DNA of 46,489 nucleotides, taken from Hyphomonadaceae bacterium (GTDB lineage: Bacteria > Pseudomonadota > Alphaproteobacteria > Caulobacterales > Hyphomonadaceae). A program made the position numbers and the translations under genes. Of the stretch, positions 1 to 8,397 are shown one piece after another. The DNA lies in the NCBI GenBank assembly GCA_030158285.1, contig JAOATF010000136.1, forward strand, positions 1-46,489, read 5' to 3'. Under the pieces are notes generated by a model. It ran no database searches. It was given only the letters and a program-made list of their open reading frames with translations, and was not told the DNA's origin. How positions within the stretch are numbered: position 1 is the first letter of the stretch; every line of letters begins with the position of its first letter.

Positions 1-34
1 TTGCAGCGCGCTGAGGACCACCGGGACGCCGCGG

Positions 35-61
35 GCGGGCGGAGGCCTCGCCTCCGCCCGC
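35..61. terminator. GC-rich hairpin at window start
   Basis: A perfect 12-bp stem (35-46 with 50-61) closes a 3-nt loop CTC. No T-run follows on either strand, so this may be a Rho-independent-like hairpin of the gene lying before the window, or simply a structured intergenic element. It sits about 140 nt upstream of the sensor kinase start. Confidence 0.35.
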
Positions 62-198
62 GCACCGCTGCAACCCAGTGACCACAACTCCCTGATTGTT
101 CATGGGTTAACCGTGAATTCCGCGCGAGGCGCCTTGTCGCCCTCGTGAACGGCCTAGATGGTATCTGAGCCAAATGTGCCTCGGGCGCAGGAGATCGG

Positions 199-1722
199 GT
201 GGTCATCGGGATAAAGCGGTCGGGCGCGAAGCCGGGCGGCATTCGCGCGGCGATTGCCTTGCTTGTGCTGATTCCGGTGCTTGTGCCCCTGTTTGCAGCG
301 GCGCTCATCTGGCTGGGTGAGCGGGAGGTTACGGCGGCGGCGACGGACAAGGTCCGGGCGGCGGCGACGCTGGCGAGCTCCAATGTGCGGCTGCTGGTGG
401 AATCGACGCTCGAGAAGCTGCGGCTGCAGGATGAACAGCTAGGCCCGGACCCCAAGCGTTTCACGGCGCGGACGCTGACCTTCGTCAACGGCTTCGGCGC
501 GGTCTACGATGCCGCGGGCTTCCAGATCACCGCCAATGGCGAGCGGGACGTCAACATCGGCACGAACGCCGAATTCCAGGTGCTGGCCAAGGGCAAGCCC
601 TGGGTGGTGACGCCGCTGCTGGTGTTCGGGCAGAACCTTCGCTTCTTCGGCATCGCGCGGCGGGTTGAACGTGGCGGGAAATTCGCCGGCGTCATCACGG
701 CCTACATTCCCGCCGAGATCCTGTCCGACACGTGGAATGCGGTGGGCCTTGGCCAGGACTCCACGGTGGGCGTGATCCGGGACGATGGCTGGCTGGTGTC
801 GCGCTTTCCGCTGCCGAAGGAGACGCAGAACATTTCCAGCGGCCAGTTGTCCGAGAATGTACGCAAGGCCCCGGAAGGCATCTTCAACTCGGCGTCCTCG
901 CCCATCGACAATGTCTCGCGGCGCGTCGGCTATGTCGTGCAGAAGGATCTCGGCCTCGTCGTCACGGCGAGCATGTCGCGCACATCGACGGTAGAGGGGT
1001 TCTGGGCGCGCGTGCGGTCGACCGCGATGGTGGCTGCGCCGATCTTCGTGGCGATGGTGTTCCTGTGCGGGTGGGCGGTGTTGCTGCTGATGCGCCATGA
1101 GCGCAACCGGGTGGAGCTGGAGCTGGCGTTGCAGCAGAACAAGATGCTGTTCCAGGAAATCCATCACCGCGTGAAGAACAACCTCCAGCAGGTGGCTTCG
1201 CTCGTGCGCCTGCAGCAGGCGCCGGCGGCGATGAAGGAAGACCTGACGCGCCGCATCGTCGCCATGTCGGCGGTGCACCAGCATATCTATGAGAGCGACC
1301 AGTTCGGCATTCTCGATGCGGAAGCCTATCTCGCGCGCGTGCTGTCGAGCCTGCGCGATTCAGCCCCGCCGGGTGTGGAGCTGAAGTGGACGCTGGCGCC
1401 GTTGCAGCTCTCGCCCGATCAGGCGCTGCCGCTGGGCATGATGGTCAACGAGGTGGTGTCGAACGCGTTCAAGCACGGCTTTCCGAATGGCCGCGCAGGC
1501 CGCGTGACAATCACGCTGGTGCGGCCGCTGGACGGCAATGACGCTGTGCTGACGGTCGAGGACACTGGCGTCGGCATGAGCGAGACGCCCGCAGGTGGGC
1601 AGGGCCTCGGCACCCGCCTGATCGCGGGCTTCGCGGGCCAGCTGCAGGGCAAGGCCGACGTGACGCGCAGCAGCGATGGCGTGAAGTTCGAGCTGAAGTT
1701 TCCGGTGCAGCCGCAGAAATGA
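199..1722 (+). CDS. Membrane sensor histidine kinase, HisKA_2/HWE type
   Basis: A 507-residue two-component sensor kinase. Two membrane helices (about residues 17-39 and 275-298) bracket a periplasmic sensor region of about 235 residues that resembles a Cache-type domain; its ligand cannot be told. The phosphoacceptor motif EIHHRVKNNLQ lies at 320-330 (likely phospho-His 323). The ATP-binding domain follows, with an N box VNEVVSNAFKHGF (417-429) and a G1 box DTGVGM (455-460). This motif set is that of the HisKA_2/HWE kinases common in alphaproteobacteria, which often signal to PhyR-type or single-domain regulators. The start is GTG, chosen because AGGAG lies 6-7 nt before it. No response regulator is adjacent in the window, so the partner is unknown. 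Confidence 0.85.
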   Translation: MVIGIKRSGAKPGGIRAAIALLVLIPVLVPLFAAALIWLGEREVTAAATDKVRAAATLASSNVRLLVESTLEKLRLQDEQLGPDPKRFTARTLTFVNGFGAVYDAAGFQITANGERDVNIGTNAEFQVLAKGKPWVVTPLLVFGQNLRFFGIARRVERGGKFAGVITAYIPAEILSDTWNAVGLGQDSTVGVIRDDGWLVSRFPLPKETQNISSGQLSENVRKAPEGIFNSASSPIDNVSRRVGYVVQKDLGLVVTASMSRTSTVEGFWARVRSTAMVAAPIFVAMVFLCGWAVLLLMRHERNRVELELALQQNKMLFQEIHHRVKNNLQQVASLVRLQQAPAAMKEDLTRRIVAMSAVHQHIYESDQFGILDAEAYLARVLSSLRDSAPPGVELKWTLAPLQLSPDQALPLGMMVNEVVSNAFKHGFPNGRAGRVTITLVRPLDGNDAVLTVEDTGVGMSETPAGGQGLGTRLIAGFAGQLQGKADVTRSSDGVKFELKFPVQPQK

Positions 1723-1749
1723 AGACGCAGGGCGCGCTGTCGCTCCGCC

Positions 1750-2730
1750 TCAGGCCTTGAGCGGAGACAGGCCTACGCGCTTGCGCCACTCATTGAGCAC
1801 CTGCATCGGATTTTCACTCCACCCGAAATAGGCGAGGGGCTGCTCGGTGATGTAGGGGCCGATCGCCTCGAAGTGCGCCCGGCTGAGGTCGATCGCCCGC
1901 ACCATGACCAGAAAGCCCGCCATGTTGTTGTGGGCGACGATCGCCTCTGATCCAACGAGTGGCGCCTTGGCGTGTGTCTCCCAGAACAGCTTGTCGATCT
2001 GTCCGGCAAACGCGCGGAAGGCGGGATCGGCGAGCTTGACGCCATACTGGTGCTGGCGGTTCGGATCGTCGCCGAATGAATAGCTGTAGAGCCACTCCTC
2101 GACATGGGCGCGCGCCGCTATGGAGACCCACGCTGCATTGTGAGGCTGGCTGGCGTAGGTGTTGGCGGCCGCCCACATCTGCTCGAGCGAGCCATGCCAT
2201 TTTGGCGCGATGAAATTCATGTGGCTCTGGACGGCGTAGATGTTGGCTTCCGGGGAGCGGCTGAGCCGCGCGGTGAGCTTCGTCAGGGCTTCATAATTGC
2301 TGCCAAGCCCCATTTCGGCCCGCAGGTGCAGGGCGATGATCGTGCTGTCCTGCGGTGCGACATCACCGGCAGTTTCAAGCATGGGTGCGGCGACGAGGAG
2401 GCAGCGTTCCATGTTCTCGCCACCGGAGGCGGAGACTTCGCTGCCACGGCCGCCGCCACGGTGGCGCCACGCCCAACCGACGCGGATACCAGCGATGATG
2501 GCGGCAACGGCCGGATCGTCGGCTTCTGTCGGCAGGTCATCACCGAGCAGATCGGTGAGCTCTCCCAATCCCTGGATGAAGTGGAAGCGGTCGCTGGGGC
2601 TCTGCGCGCGATAGAGCTCCGCCAGCGCGGCCCAGTTCTTCTCAGCCAGCAAACGCAGGCCGGGGGCGACATGCGGATTGCCCTGCGCGCGATCGTAAGC
2701 GGGGAGCCGCGCCGTACCGAAGAATGCCAT
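1750..2730 (-). CDS. Conserved hypothetical protein
   Basis: A soluble protein of about 326 residues with no signal peptide or membrane helix. I do not recognise a family with certainty. The sequence is mostly helical with Trp/Tyr-rich segments and could be a repeat-like helical domain (the opening resembles tetratricopeptide-like scaffolds), but no clear motif repeats. An upstream in-frame ATG at 2742 exists, but GAGG lies 8 nt before the ATG at 2730 and nothing comparable precedes 2742, so 2730 is preferred. It is convergent with the sensor kinase (27 nt between stops) and is separated from pnp by a strong terminator. Confidence 0.6.
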   Translation of the reverse strand: MAFFGTARLPAYDRAQGNPHVAPGLRLLAEKNWAALAELYRAQSPSDRFHFIQGLGELTDLLGDDLPTEADDPAVAAIIAGIRVGWAWRHRGGGRGSEVSASGGENMERCLLVAAPMLETAGDVAPQDSTIIALHLRAEMGLGSNYEALTKLTARLSRSPEANIYAVQSHMNFIAPKWHGSLEQMWAAANTYASQPHNAAWVSIAARAHVEEWLYSYSFGDDPNRQHQYGVKLADPAFRAFAGQIDKLFWETHAKAPLVGSEAIVAHNNMAGFLVMVRAIDLSRAHFEAIGPYITEQPLAYFGWSENPMQVLNEWRKRVGLSPLKA

Positions 2731-2779
2731 GCCCAACCTCATTCACCCGATGCGGTCTAACCCGGGTGACTGCGAAAGC

Positions 2780-2811
2780 AAAACGGCCGCCTCCTTTCGG
2801 AAGCGGCCGCT
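2780..2811 (-). terminator. Intrinsic terminator of pnp
   Basis: An 11-bp stem (2784-2794 with 2799-2809, one G-U pair on the RNA) closes a GAAA tetraloop on the minus strand and is followed by TTTTGCTTT. The plus strand also has a T-run (TTGTTTTTC), so the hairpin could act in both directions. Confidence 0.85.
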
Positions 2812-2836
2812 TGTTTTTCAGCGATGAAGCTGCGGA

Positions 2837-5119
2837 TTATTCCGCGTCTTCGGTGGCTTTGGAGCTGCCTTCGCCGCCGCCTTCGCGACGGGGGCCACGG
2901 TCACGGCCGCCGCGGCCGCGATCGCCGCCACGGCCACCACGGTCGCCATCACGACGCGGACGGTCGCCACGCGGCGGGCGGTCGCCCGACGGGCCATCGT
3001 CCACGACGCCTTCGATGGCTTCGCCGGTTTCCTGGTTCACGGCTTTCATCGAGAGGCGGACTTTGCCGCGATCGTCGAAGCCGAGGAGTTTCACCTTCAC
3101 GGTGTCGCCTTCCTTGACGACAGCCGACGGCGACTCAACGCGTTCCGCGGCGAGTTGCGTGACGTGCACGAGGCCGTCCTTCGCGCCGAAGAAGTTCACG
3201 AACGCGCCGAACTCCATGACCTTCACGACCTTGCCTTCGTAGATCTGGCCGACTTCCGGCTCGGCGGTGAGGCCGACGATCCACTTCTGGGCAGCTTCGA
3301 GCGACTCTTTCTCGACAGCGGCGATCTTCACCGTGCCATCGTCCTCGACGTTGATCTTCGCGCCCGTCTTTTCGACGATCTCGCGGATGACCTTGCCGCC
3401 CGTGCCGATGACGTCACGGATCTTGTCGACCGGGATCTTCATCGAGATCATCTTCGGAGCGTTCTCGGAGACTTCGGTGCGCGCACCGTCCATCGCCTTG
3501 TTCATCTCCTTGAGGATGTGGAGACGGCCGGCATTCGCCTGGTTGAGCGCCGTCTTCATGATGTCGAACGTGACGCTATCGATCTTCAGGTCCATCTGGA
3601 GCGAGGTGACGCCCACTTCCGTGCCGGCGACCTTGAAGTCCATGTCGCCGAGGTGATCTTCATCACCCAGGATGTCGGACAGGATGGCGATGCCTTCCGC
3701 GTCCTTGATGAGGCCCATCGCGATGCCCGAGACCGGACGCGAGATCGGCACGCCAGCGTCCATCATGGCGAGCGAGGCGCCGCAAACTGAAGCCATGGAA
3801 GAAGAACCGTTGGACTCCATGATCTCGGACACGATGCGGAGCGTGTAGGGGAAGTCAGCCGGGGCCGGGAGGACGGCTTTCACCGCGCGCCAGGCCAGCT
3901 TGCCGTGACCGATTTCGCGACGGCCCGGGGAGCCGCCACGGCCGGTTTCACCGACGGAGTAGGGAGGGAAGTTGTAGTGAAGGAGGAATTTCTCCTTCTT
4001 CGTGCCGCCGAGGCCGTCGACGTACTGTTCGTCTTCAGCGGTGCCGAGCGTGGCGACGCAGAGGGCCTGCGTTTCGCCGCGGGTGAACAGCGCCGAACCG
4101 TGCGTGCGCGGCAGGACGCCGACTTGCGACGTGATCGCGCGGACCTGGTCGGTCTTGCGGCCGTCGATGCGCGAGCCGGTGCGGATGATGTCACCGCGGA
4201 CGACTTTGGCTTCGGCTTCCTTGAAGACTTCCTTGAACACCAGCGCGTCGGCGCCGGTCGGGTTGGCTTCGGATTTCACGAGCGAGGCTTTTGCCTTCTC
4301 GCGGGCGACGCCAACGGCGGCGTAACGGTCGGCCTTTTCCTTGATCTTGTAGGCGGCGGAGAGATCCGCGCCGGCAATCTCCTGGATCGATTTGAGCAGC
4401 GCGGAGTGGTCCGGGCTTTCGAACGCGAACGGCTCCTTGGCGGCTTTCTCGGCGAGCTGGATGATCGCGTCGATGACCGGCTGGATCGAGTCGTGGCCGG
4501 CCTTGACGGCGCCGAGCATGACTTCTTCCGAAAGCTCCTTGGCTTCGGATTCAACCATCATCACGCCTTCGGTGGTGCCGGCGACGACGAGGTCGAGCTG
4601 GAAGCCTTCCATCTGTTCCTGCGTCGGGTTGATGATGTAGCCGCCATCCTTGTAACCGACGCGGGCAGCCGCGATCGGGCCAGCGAAGGGCGCGCCGGAG
4701 ATGACGAGGGCAGCGGAGGCCGCAACCATGCCGACGATATCCGGATCGTTCTCCTGGTCGTACGAGAGAACCGTCACGGTGACTTGCACTTCGTTCTTGA
4801 AGCCGTCAGCGAACAGCGGGCGGATCGGACGGTCGATCAGGCGCGAGGTGAGCGTTTCTTTTTCAGTGGGACGGCCTTCGCGCTTGAAGTAGCCGCCGGG
4901 GACGCGGCCAGCCGCGTAATAGCGCTCGAGGTAGTTCACGGTGAGCGGGAAGAAGTCCTGGCCTTCTTTCGCTTTCCGCGCATAGACGACGGCGGCAAGG
5001 ACGCTGGTTTCGCCGTAGGTTGCGAGCACCGCACCATCAGCCTGGCGCGCAATGCGGCCTGTTTCCAGCGTGAGCGGACGGCCCGCCCAGTCGATCGTAA
5101 CGCGTTTGATGTCAAACAT
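2837..5119 (-). CDS. pnp: Polynucleotide phosphorylase
   Basis: PNPase degrades RNA 3' to 5' phosphorolytically and forms a trimer in the degradosome. The 760-residue protein has the full architecture: two RNase PH-like domains joined by a helical linker, a KH domain with the GxxG loop as GTGG (in [14 protein letters not shown]), and an S1 domain beginning near [18 protein letters not shown]. About 45 extra residues follow the S1 domain and are dominated by RGG/RGD repeats, longer and more Arg/Gly-rich than the E. coli tail. The gene follows rpsO on the same strand as in most bacteria, with a terminator-like hairpin between them. The start ATG has a weak purine-rich ribosome site and matches the family N-terminus. 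Confidence 0.97.
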   Translation of the reverse strand: MFDIKRVTIDWAGRPLTLETGRIARQADGAVLATYGETSVLAAVVYARKAKEGQDFFPLTVNYLERYYAAGRVPGGYFKREGRPTEKETLTSRLIDRPIRPLFADGFKNEVQVTVTVLSYDQENDPDIVGMVAASAALVISGAPFAGPIAAARVGYKDGGYIINPTQEQMEGFQLDLVVAGTTEGVMMVESEAKELSEEVMLGAVKAGHDSIQPVIDAIIQLAEKAAKEPFAFESPDHSALLKSIQEIAGADLSAAYKIKEKADRYAAVGVAREKAKASLVKSEANPTGADALVFKEVFKEAEAKVVRGDIIRTGSRIDGRKTDQVRAITSQVGVLPRTHGSALFTRGETQALCVATLGTAEDEQYVDGLGGTKKEKFLLHYNFPPYSVGETGRGGSPGRREIGHGKLAWRAVKAVLPAPADFPYTLRIVSEIMESNGSSSMASVCGASLAMMDAGVPISRPVSGIAMGLIKDAEGIAILSDILGDEDHLGDMDFKVAGTEVGVTSLQMDLKIDSVTFDIMKTALNQANAGRLHILKEMNKAMDGARTEVSENAPKMISMKIPVDKIRDVIGTGGKVIREIVEKTGAKINVEDDGTVKIAAVEKESLEAAQKWIVGLTAEPEVGQIYEGKVVKVMEFGAFVNFFGAKDGLVHVTQLAAERVESPSAVVKEGDTVKVKLLGFDDRGKVRLSMKAVNQETGEAIEGVVDDGPSGDRPPRGDRPRRDGDRGGRGGDRGRGGRDRGPRREGGGEGSSKATEDAE

Positions 5120-5140
5120 CTCTATTGTCTCTTTCCATAC

Positions 5141-5169
5141 GAAAACCGCCGGCCCCGGTGGGCCGGCGG
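5141..5169 (-). terminator. Hairpin/attenuator between rpsO and pnp
   Basis: A 10-bp GC stem (5146-5155 with 5160-5169, 4-nt loop) is followed on the minus strand by TTTTC. It ends about 22 nt before the pnp start codon. In E. coli the rpsO-pnp junction also holds a partial terminator and an RNase III processing hairpin; a similar role here is inference. Confidence 0.7.
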
Positions 5170-5187
5170 GGATTGTAGAACCGCGGT

Positions 5188-5457
5188 CTAGCGGCGGAGC
5201 TCCAGCTCCTTGATGATGGCCTGGTAGCGGCCTTCATCCCTCGACTTCAGATAGTCGAGCAACCGGCGACGCTGCGAGACCATCTTGAGAAGGCCGCGGC
5301 GCGAGTGGTTGTCTTTCTTGTGTTCCTTGAAGTGGCCGGTGAGATCGTTGATCCGGTAGGTGAGGATCGCGACCTGCACTTCGGGCGAGCCCGTGTCACC
5401 TTCGGTGCGGGCGTGTTTCTTGATCAGGGAGGCCTTGGCCTCCGGCGTGATCGACAT
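5188..5457 (-). CDS. rpsO: Ribosomal protein S15
   Basis: S15 binds 16S rRNA early in 30S assembly. The 89-residue length and the conserved run [18 protein letters not shown] are typical, as is the C-terminal RRLLDYLKS segment. GGAG lies 8 nt before the ATG. It starts 17 nt after the truB stop on the same strand, so truB and rpsO are almost certainly co-transcribed, and pnp follows after the hairpin at 5146-5169. The truB-rpsO-pnp order is widely conserved. In E. coli S15 represses its own translation through a leader pseudoknot; nothing comparable can be called by eye in the short gap here. Confidence 0.97.
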   Translation of the reverse strand: MSITPEAKASLIKKHARTEGDTGSPEVQVAILTYRINDLTGHFKEHKKDNHSRRGLLKMVSQRRRLLDYLKSRDEGRYQAIIKELELRR

Positions 5458-5474
5458 CGGGTTGCTCCATAAGT

Positions 5475-6437
5475 CTATTGGTTGAATACGCGGACTGGCA
5501 GGAATCTGCCGGCCCGGACTTCGCCCAGGGCAACTCCGAGTTGTTCTTCACCCACCTTTTCAGTGGCCAGACAAATGCGGGATGCATCCTCCCCGTTCAC
5601 TTGACGAGGACGGCGCATCTCCCGAAACGCCTCGACCTGATGGGGCAGAAGTACGATCTCTCGGCCCTGCCTGAGCCTGGACGCCTCTTCCCCGGTGATG
5701 GCCAGCGCCGGGATGTCGTCCAGCGCGGTCTCGAGTGGGACAAGGTGGTCGTCCAGCGCGGGCTTATCGCTCATTTGCTGCAGAATTGGAAGCTGAATTG
5801 CCGCGTCCTCGGCAAAAGCGCCGACACGGGTTCTACGGAGAGCCGCAACATGCCCTTCAGCGCCGAGAGCGGCGGCGATATCGCGGACCAGAGCCCTGAT
5901 ATAAAAGCCTTTTCCGCAGGTTACCTTGATGACGGCCAAGTCGGCCGAGGGGACGTCCGCCAGCTCGGCCTTGTAGAGGTTTACCTTACGTGAGGCCAGC
6001 TCGACCGTCTCACCGTCGCGGGCGAGGTCGTAGGCGCGCTCGCCATTGACCTTGATGGCCGAGAACTGGGGGGGCACCTGCTCGATCTCGCCGATGAACG
6101 TCGGGAGCAGGGCTTCGATGGCCTCGCGGGTGGGGCGGACGTCGGACGTGCCGGTGACTTCGCCTTCGCGGTCCTGCGTGGTGGTGGAGGACCCCCAGCG
6201 GATGGTGAAGACGTAGTCCTTGTCCGCTTCCATGACATAGCCGACCGTCTTGGTGGCTTCGCCGAAGGCCAGCGGCAGGATTCCTGACGCGAGAGGATCC
6301 AGCGTTCCGCCATGGCCGGTCTTCTGGGCATTGAAGATGCGGCGGCAGATGCCCACGGCTTGCGTGGACGTGATGCCTTCCGGCTTGTCGAGGATCAGCC
6401 AGCCGTGAACCGGCTCGCCTTTTTTCTTGCGGCCCAT
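5475..6437 (-). CDS. truB: tRNA pseudouridine(55) synthase
   Basis: TruB converts U55 in the T-loop of tRNAs to pseudouridine. The 320-residue protein opens with [17 protein letters not shown] and carries the catalytic motif [20 protein letters not shown] (Asp of TLDP is the nucleophile). The reading frame remains open for 65 codons upstream, but that part is low-complexity and covers a tRNA-like arm and a palindrome. The ATG at 6437 has GGAG about 9 nt upstream and matches the usual TruB N-terminus, so the start was placed there. It is the first gene of the truB-rpsO(-pnp) unit. Confidence 0.95.
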   Translation of the reverse strand: MGRKKKGEPVHGWLILDKPEGITSTQAVGICRRIFNAQKTGHGGTLDPLASGILPLAFGEATKTVGYVMEADKDYVFTIRWGSSTTTQDREGEVTGTSDVRPTREAIEALLPTFIGEIEQVPPQFSAIKVNGERAYDLARDGETVELASRKVNLYKAELADVPSADLAVIKVTCGKGFYIRALVRDIAAALGAEGHVAALRRTRVGAFAEDAAIQLPILQQMSDKPALDDHLVPLETALDDIPALAITGEEASRLRQGREIVLLPHQVEAFREMRRPRQVNGEDASRICLATEKVGEEQLGVALGEVRAGRFLPVRVFNQ

Positions 6438-6450
6438 CGTTCTGTCTCCA

Positions 6451-6477
6451 GGCGCCGTGGCGGGATCGAACCGCCAA
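6451..6477 (-). other. tRNA T-arm-like fragment
   Basis: On the minus strand a 5-bp stem with a 7-nt TTCGATC loop (GGCGG and CCGCC arms) is followed by ACGGCGCC, which resembles the T-arm and 3' acceptor strand of a tRNA. No matching 5' acceptor, D-arm or anticodon arm was found in the 100 nt upstream, and there is no CCA. It is either a decayed tRNA 3' end or a chance resemblance. Confidence 0.25.
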
Positions 6478-6498
6478 CGGGTCGAGTCACTTGTGTTG

Positions 6499-6524
6499 GT
6501 TCCGAAGTCCAGGGACTTCGGAAC
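6499..6524. repeat. 12-bp inverted repeat upstream of truB
   Basis: Perfect arms GTTCCGAAGTCC and GGACTTCGGAAC are separated by only 2 nt (AG). It lies 60-90 nt upstream of the truB start. It could be an operator for a dimeric regulator or a transcript hairpin; no T-run follows. Confidence 0.6.
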
Positions 6525-6646
6525 GGCTCGCGACGTAGGCGTGACGGGGGATCGGGTCAAGCAGGACTGCACGAATCGAGAAGCTGGGCTGCCTTGGTCT
6601 GCGGGGCGGGAGGCGTATGGTCGGGCGGACAAGCGGAGGGACGATC

Positions 6647-7057
6647 ATGGCGATGACGGGTGGATGTTATTGCGGGGCGGTGCGCTATGCGGCGGAGGGC
6701 GCGCCGATGCTGAAGGCGCAGTGCCATTGCCGCGCGTGTCAGCACGTCACGGGCGGGGCGCCGAACTATTTCATGCTGATGCCGGGGCAGGGTTTCAAGT
6801 GGACGCAAGGCGAGCCAAAGAGCTTTACCAAGCCGGACAAGGAGAACGCCGTCACGCGTTACTTCTGTCCGACATGCGGCACGCACATGACGACACAGCG
6901 CCCGGGCCTCGATGCGGTGATCCTCAAGGTCGGCACGCTGGATGAGCCTGCGCAGTTCGGCGCGCCGATGATTGCGATCTTTACCGAGGAAGAGCAGGCT
7001 TTCCATCTCGTGCCGCAGGGCGTGCCGAAATTCGACAAGCTGCCGCCGGGGCGATAG
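6647..7057 (+). CDS. GFA/CENP-V family zinc protein
   Basis: A 136-residue protein of the GFA family (glutathione-dependent formaldehyde-activating enzyme/CENP-V fold). It has the expected zinc ligands: CxC in GGCYCGAVRY, the CHCRACQ motif and the C-terminal FCPTCGTHM pair. Family members bind two zinc ions; most have no proven substrate, so a specific glutathione/formaldehyde role is not claimed. The start ATG at 6647 is preferred to an upstream in-frame start because GGAGGG lies 6 nt before it. The next plus-strand gene begins 66 nt downstream, so the two may be co-transcribed. Confidence 0.88.
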   Translation: MAMTGGCYCGAVRYAAEGAPMLKAQCHCRACQHVTGGAPNYFMLMPGQGFKWTQGEPKSFTKPDKENAVTRYFCPTCGTHMTTQRPGLDAVILKVGTLDEPAQFGAPMIAIFTEEEQAFHLVPQGVPKFDKLPPGR

Positions 7058-7123
7058 CGCCCTCGCTGGCGCGTCGCTGCGGCTTGGCCTAGTCTCGCCG
7101 CGCACTCACTCACGAGGTTTCCC

Positions 7124-7633
7124 ATGGCGTTGCTTGTCCTGAGCGTTGTCGGCAGCGACCGGCCCGGCCTGACCAAGGCGCTGGCGGCGGCTGTGTTGTC
7201 GGCGGGCGGCAACTGGCTGGAGGGGCATCTCTCGCGGCTGGGCGGGCTCTATGTCGGCTCGGTGCTGGTGGAGCTTGATAAGAGCAAGGTGGAGGCGTTG
7301 CGCGCGGCGGTGGCCGCTGTCGATGCGGCGGGGCTGGAAGTGCGCATTGCGCCGGCGGTGGAAACGGCGGGCGCCACGGGCGAGACGCTGGCCTTCTCGC
7401 TGGTGGGGCAGGACCGGCCGGGCATCGTCAACCAGGTGACGGCGGCGGTGAGCGAACTCGGCGTCAATATCGAGACGTTCCAGACATGGCTCACATCCGA
7501 GGCGCATTCGGGCGCGCCGCTGTTCCACATGGACGCGAACCTGCGCCTGCCGGTGGGGATGAACGCCGCGCGCGTGCAGGACGCGCTGGAAGCGATCTCG
7601 GGCGAGATCATGGTGGACTTCGCTCTCAACTAG
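7124..7633 (+). CDS. Double ACT-domain protein (GcvR-like)
   Basis: A 169-residue protein made of two ACT domains. The first begins LVLSVVGSDRPGLTKALA and the second LAFSLVGQDRPGIVNQVT (about residues 90-107). ACT domains bind amino acids and dimerise; this two-domain layout is that of the glycine cleavage regulator GcvR. In gammaproteobacteria GcvR antagonises the activator GcvA; no gcv genes are present here, so a direct glycine-cleavage role is inference. GAGG lies about 8 nt before the ATG. Confidence 0.85.
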   Translation: MALLVLSVVGSDRPGLTKALAAAVLSAGGNWLEGHLSRLGGLYVGSVLVELDKSKVEALRAAVAAVDAAGLEVRIAPAVETAGATGETLAFSLVGQDRPGIVNQVTAAVSELGVNIETFQTWLTSEAHSGAPLFHMDANLRLPVGMNAARVQDALEAISGEIMVDFALN

Positions 7634-7723
7634 GTCGACTGGGGGCTAGTGCACCTGCGCCGCGCGATTGACGGCGGCGGCGAAGCCTCGCGATAGTTCC
7701 TCCGCACGTTGGGAGGGCGATCC

Positions 7724-8191
7724 ATGAAATATGCAGGTCTGGCCGCGCTGGCAGTCGCACTGGCGCCGATTGCGCACGCGCAGGATTGCGCGCCGCTCGA
7801 CCGCGTGGTCGCGGCGGCCTTTGACGGCTTCGAGAGCATCGCCGGCGAAGAGGCCGATGACGGCTTCTTCGAGACGACCATCTCCTTCTTCAACGCGGAT
7901 GACTGCGCCATCGATGCGTTCGAGGGGCAGTACTATTGCCTCTGGGCAAGGCCCACCGTGGCCGACGCCGACAAGGCGATCGCGCCGCTCTACGACATGG
8001 CGAAGGTCTGCCTCTCGGGAGATTGGAAGTGGGATGATCTGGCGGGCAAGAAATCCACCTCCAGCATGACGATCACCGAAGGCTACCGCATGACGAAGAC
8101 GAAGGGCGCCAACAAGGACGCCAGCGTGCGCGTCTACATGGAAGGCGCGCCGGGCGAAGCGTGGCGGCAGGTGTGGCTGCAGGTGGAGTAG
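7724..8191 (+). CDS. Small secreted hypothetical protein
   Basis: A 155-residue protein with a clear Sec signal peptide (KYAGLAALAVALAPIAHA, cleavage near AHA-QD) and therefore likely periplasmic. Mature Cys residues are spaced so that disulfides are possible (DCAPLD, DDCAIDAF, YYCLWA, KVCLSG). I do not recognise the family. The start at 7724 has GGAGGG 7-8 nt upstream; five extra in-frame upstream codons would lie before it and spoil the signal peptide. It ends just before a cluster of hairpins. Confidence 0.7.
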   Translation: MKYAGLAALAVALAPIAHAQDCAPLDRVVAAAFDGFESIAGEEADDGFFETTISFFNADDCAIDAFEGQYYCLWARPTVADADKAIAPLYDMAKVCLSGDWKWDDLAGKKSTSSMTITEGYRMTKTKGANKDASVRVYMEGAPGEAWRQVWLQVE

Positions 8192-8203
8192 GGCGCGCGT
8201 GGA

Positions 8204-8300
8204 AGCGGACCTAAGGTCCGCTCCCGGCGAAGGCCGGGATCTGCCGGAGCCAATTCGAAGGACACGCCTTCGAAGAAAGGCCGGCGTGCTGGAGCCGGCC
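8204..8300. repeat. Cluster of four consecutive inverted repeats
   Basis: Four adjacent palindromes: 8204-8222 (9-bp arms, 1-nt centre), 8222-8239 (TCCCGGC/GCCGGGA, 4-nt loop), 8254-8274 (TTCGAAGG/CCTTCGAA, 5-nt loop) and 8279-8300 (GGCCGGC/GCCGGCC, 8-nt loop). The second resembles the CCCGGC-GCCGGG units that are dispersed in many alphaproteobacterial genomes. The cluster fills the gap between a plus-strand gene and the 3' end of the DUF4062 gene, and may act as a bidirectional terminator or a REP-type element. Confidence 0.7.
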
Positions 8301-8397
8301 TCAGGCGAGGTTAGGCGGATGTAGAAGTCGAGGGCGAGCCGCGTCTCGTGCTCCATCGAATATCCAATTGAGTAAGCCGCATGCGTCAAGCCACAGA

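Noticed and set aside
106-122. CtrA binding site (TTAA-N7-TTAA) upstream of the sensor kinase
   Set aside because: Only the first half matches (TTAACCGTGAATTCC); the second half has two mismatches.
6451-6540. Complete tRNA gene upstream of truB
   Set aside because: Only a T-arm-like fold is present; no D-arm, anticodon arm or matching 5' acceptor strand.
6438-6632. N-terminal extension of truB
   Set aside because: Extra residues are low-complexity, cover a hairpin and a tRNA-like arm, and the ATG at 6437 has a ribosome site.
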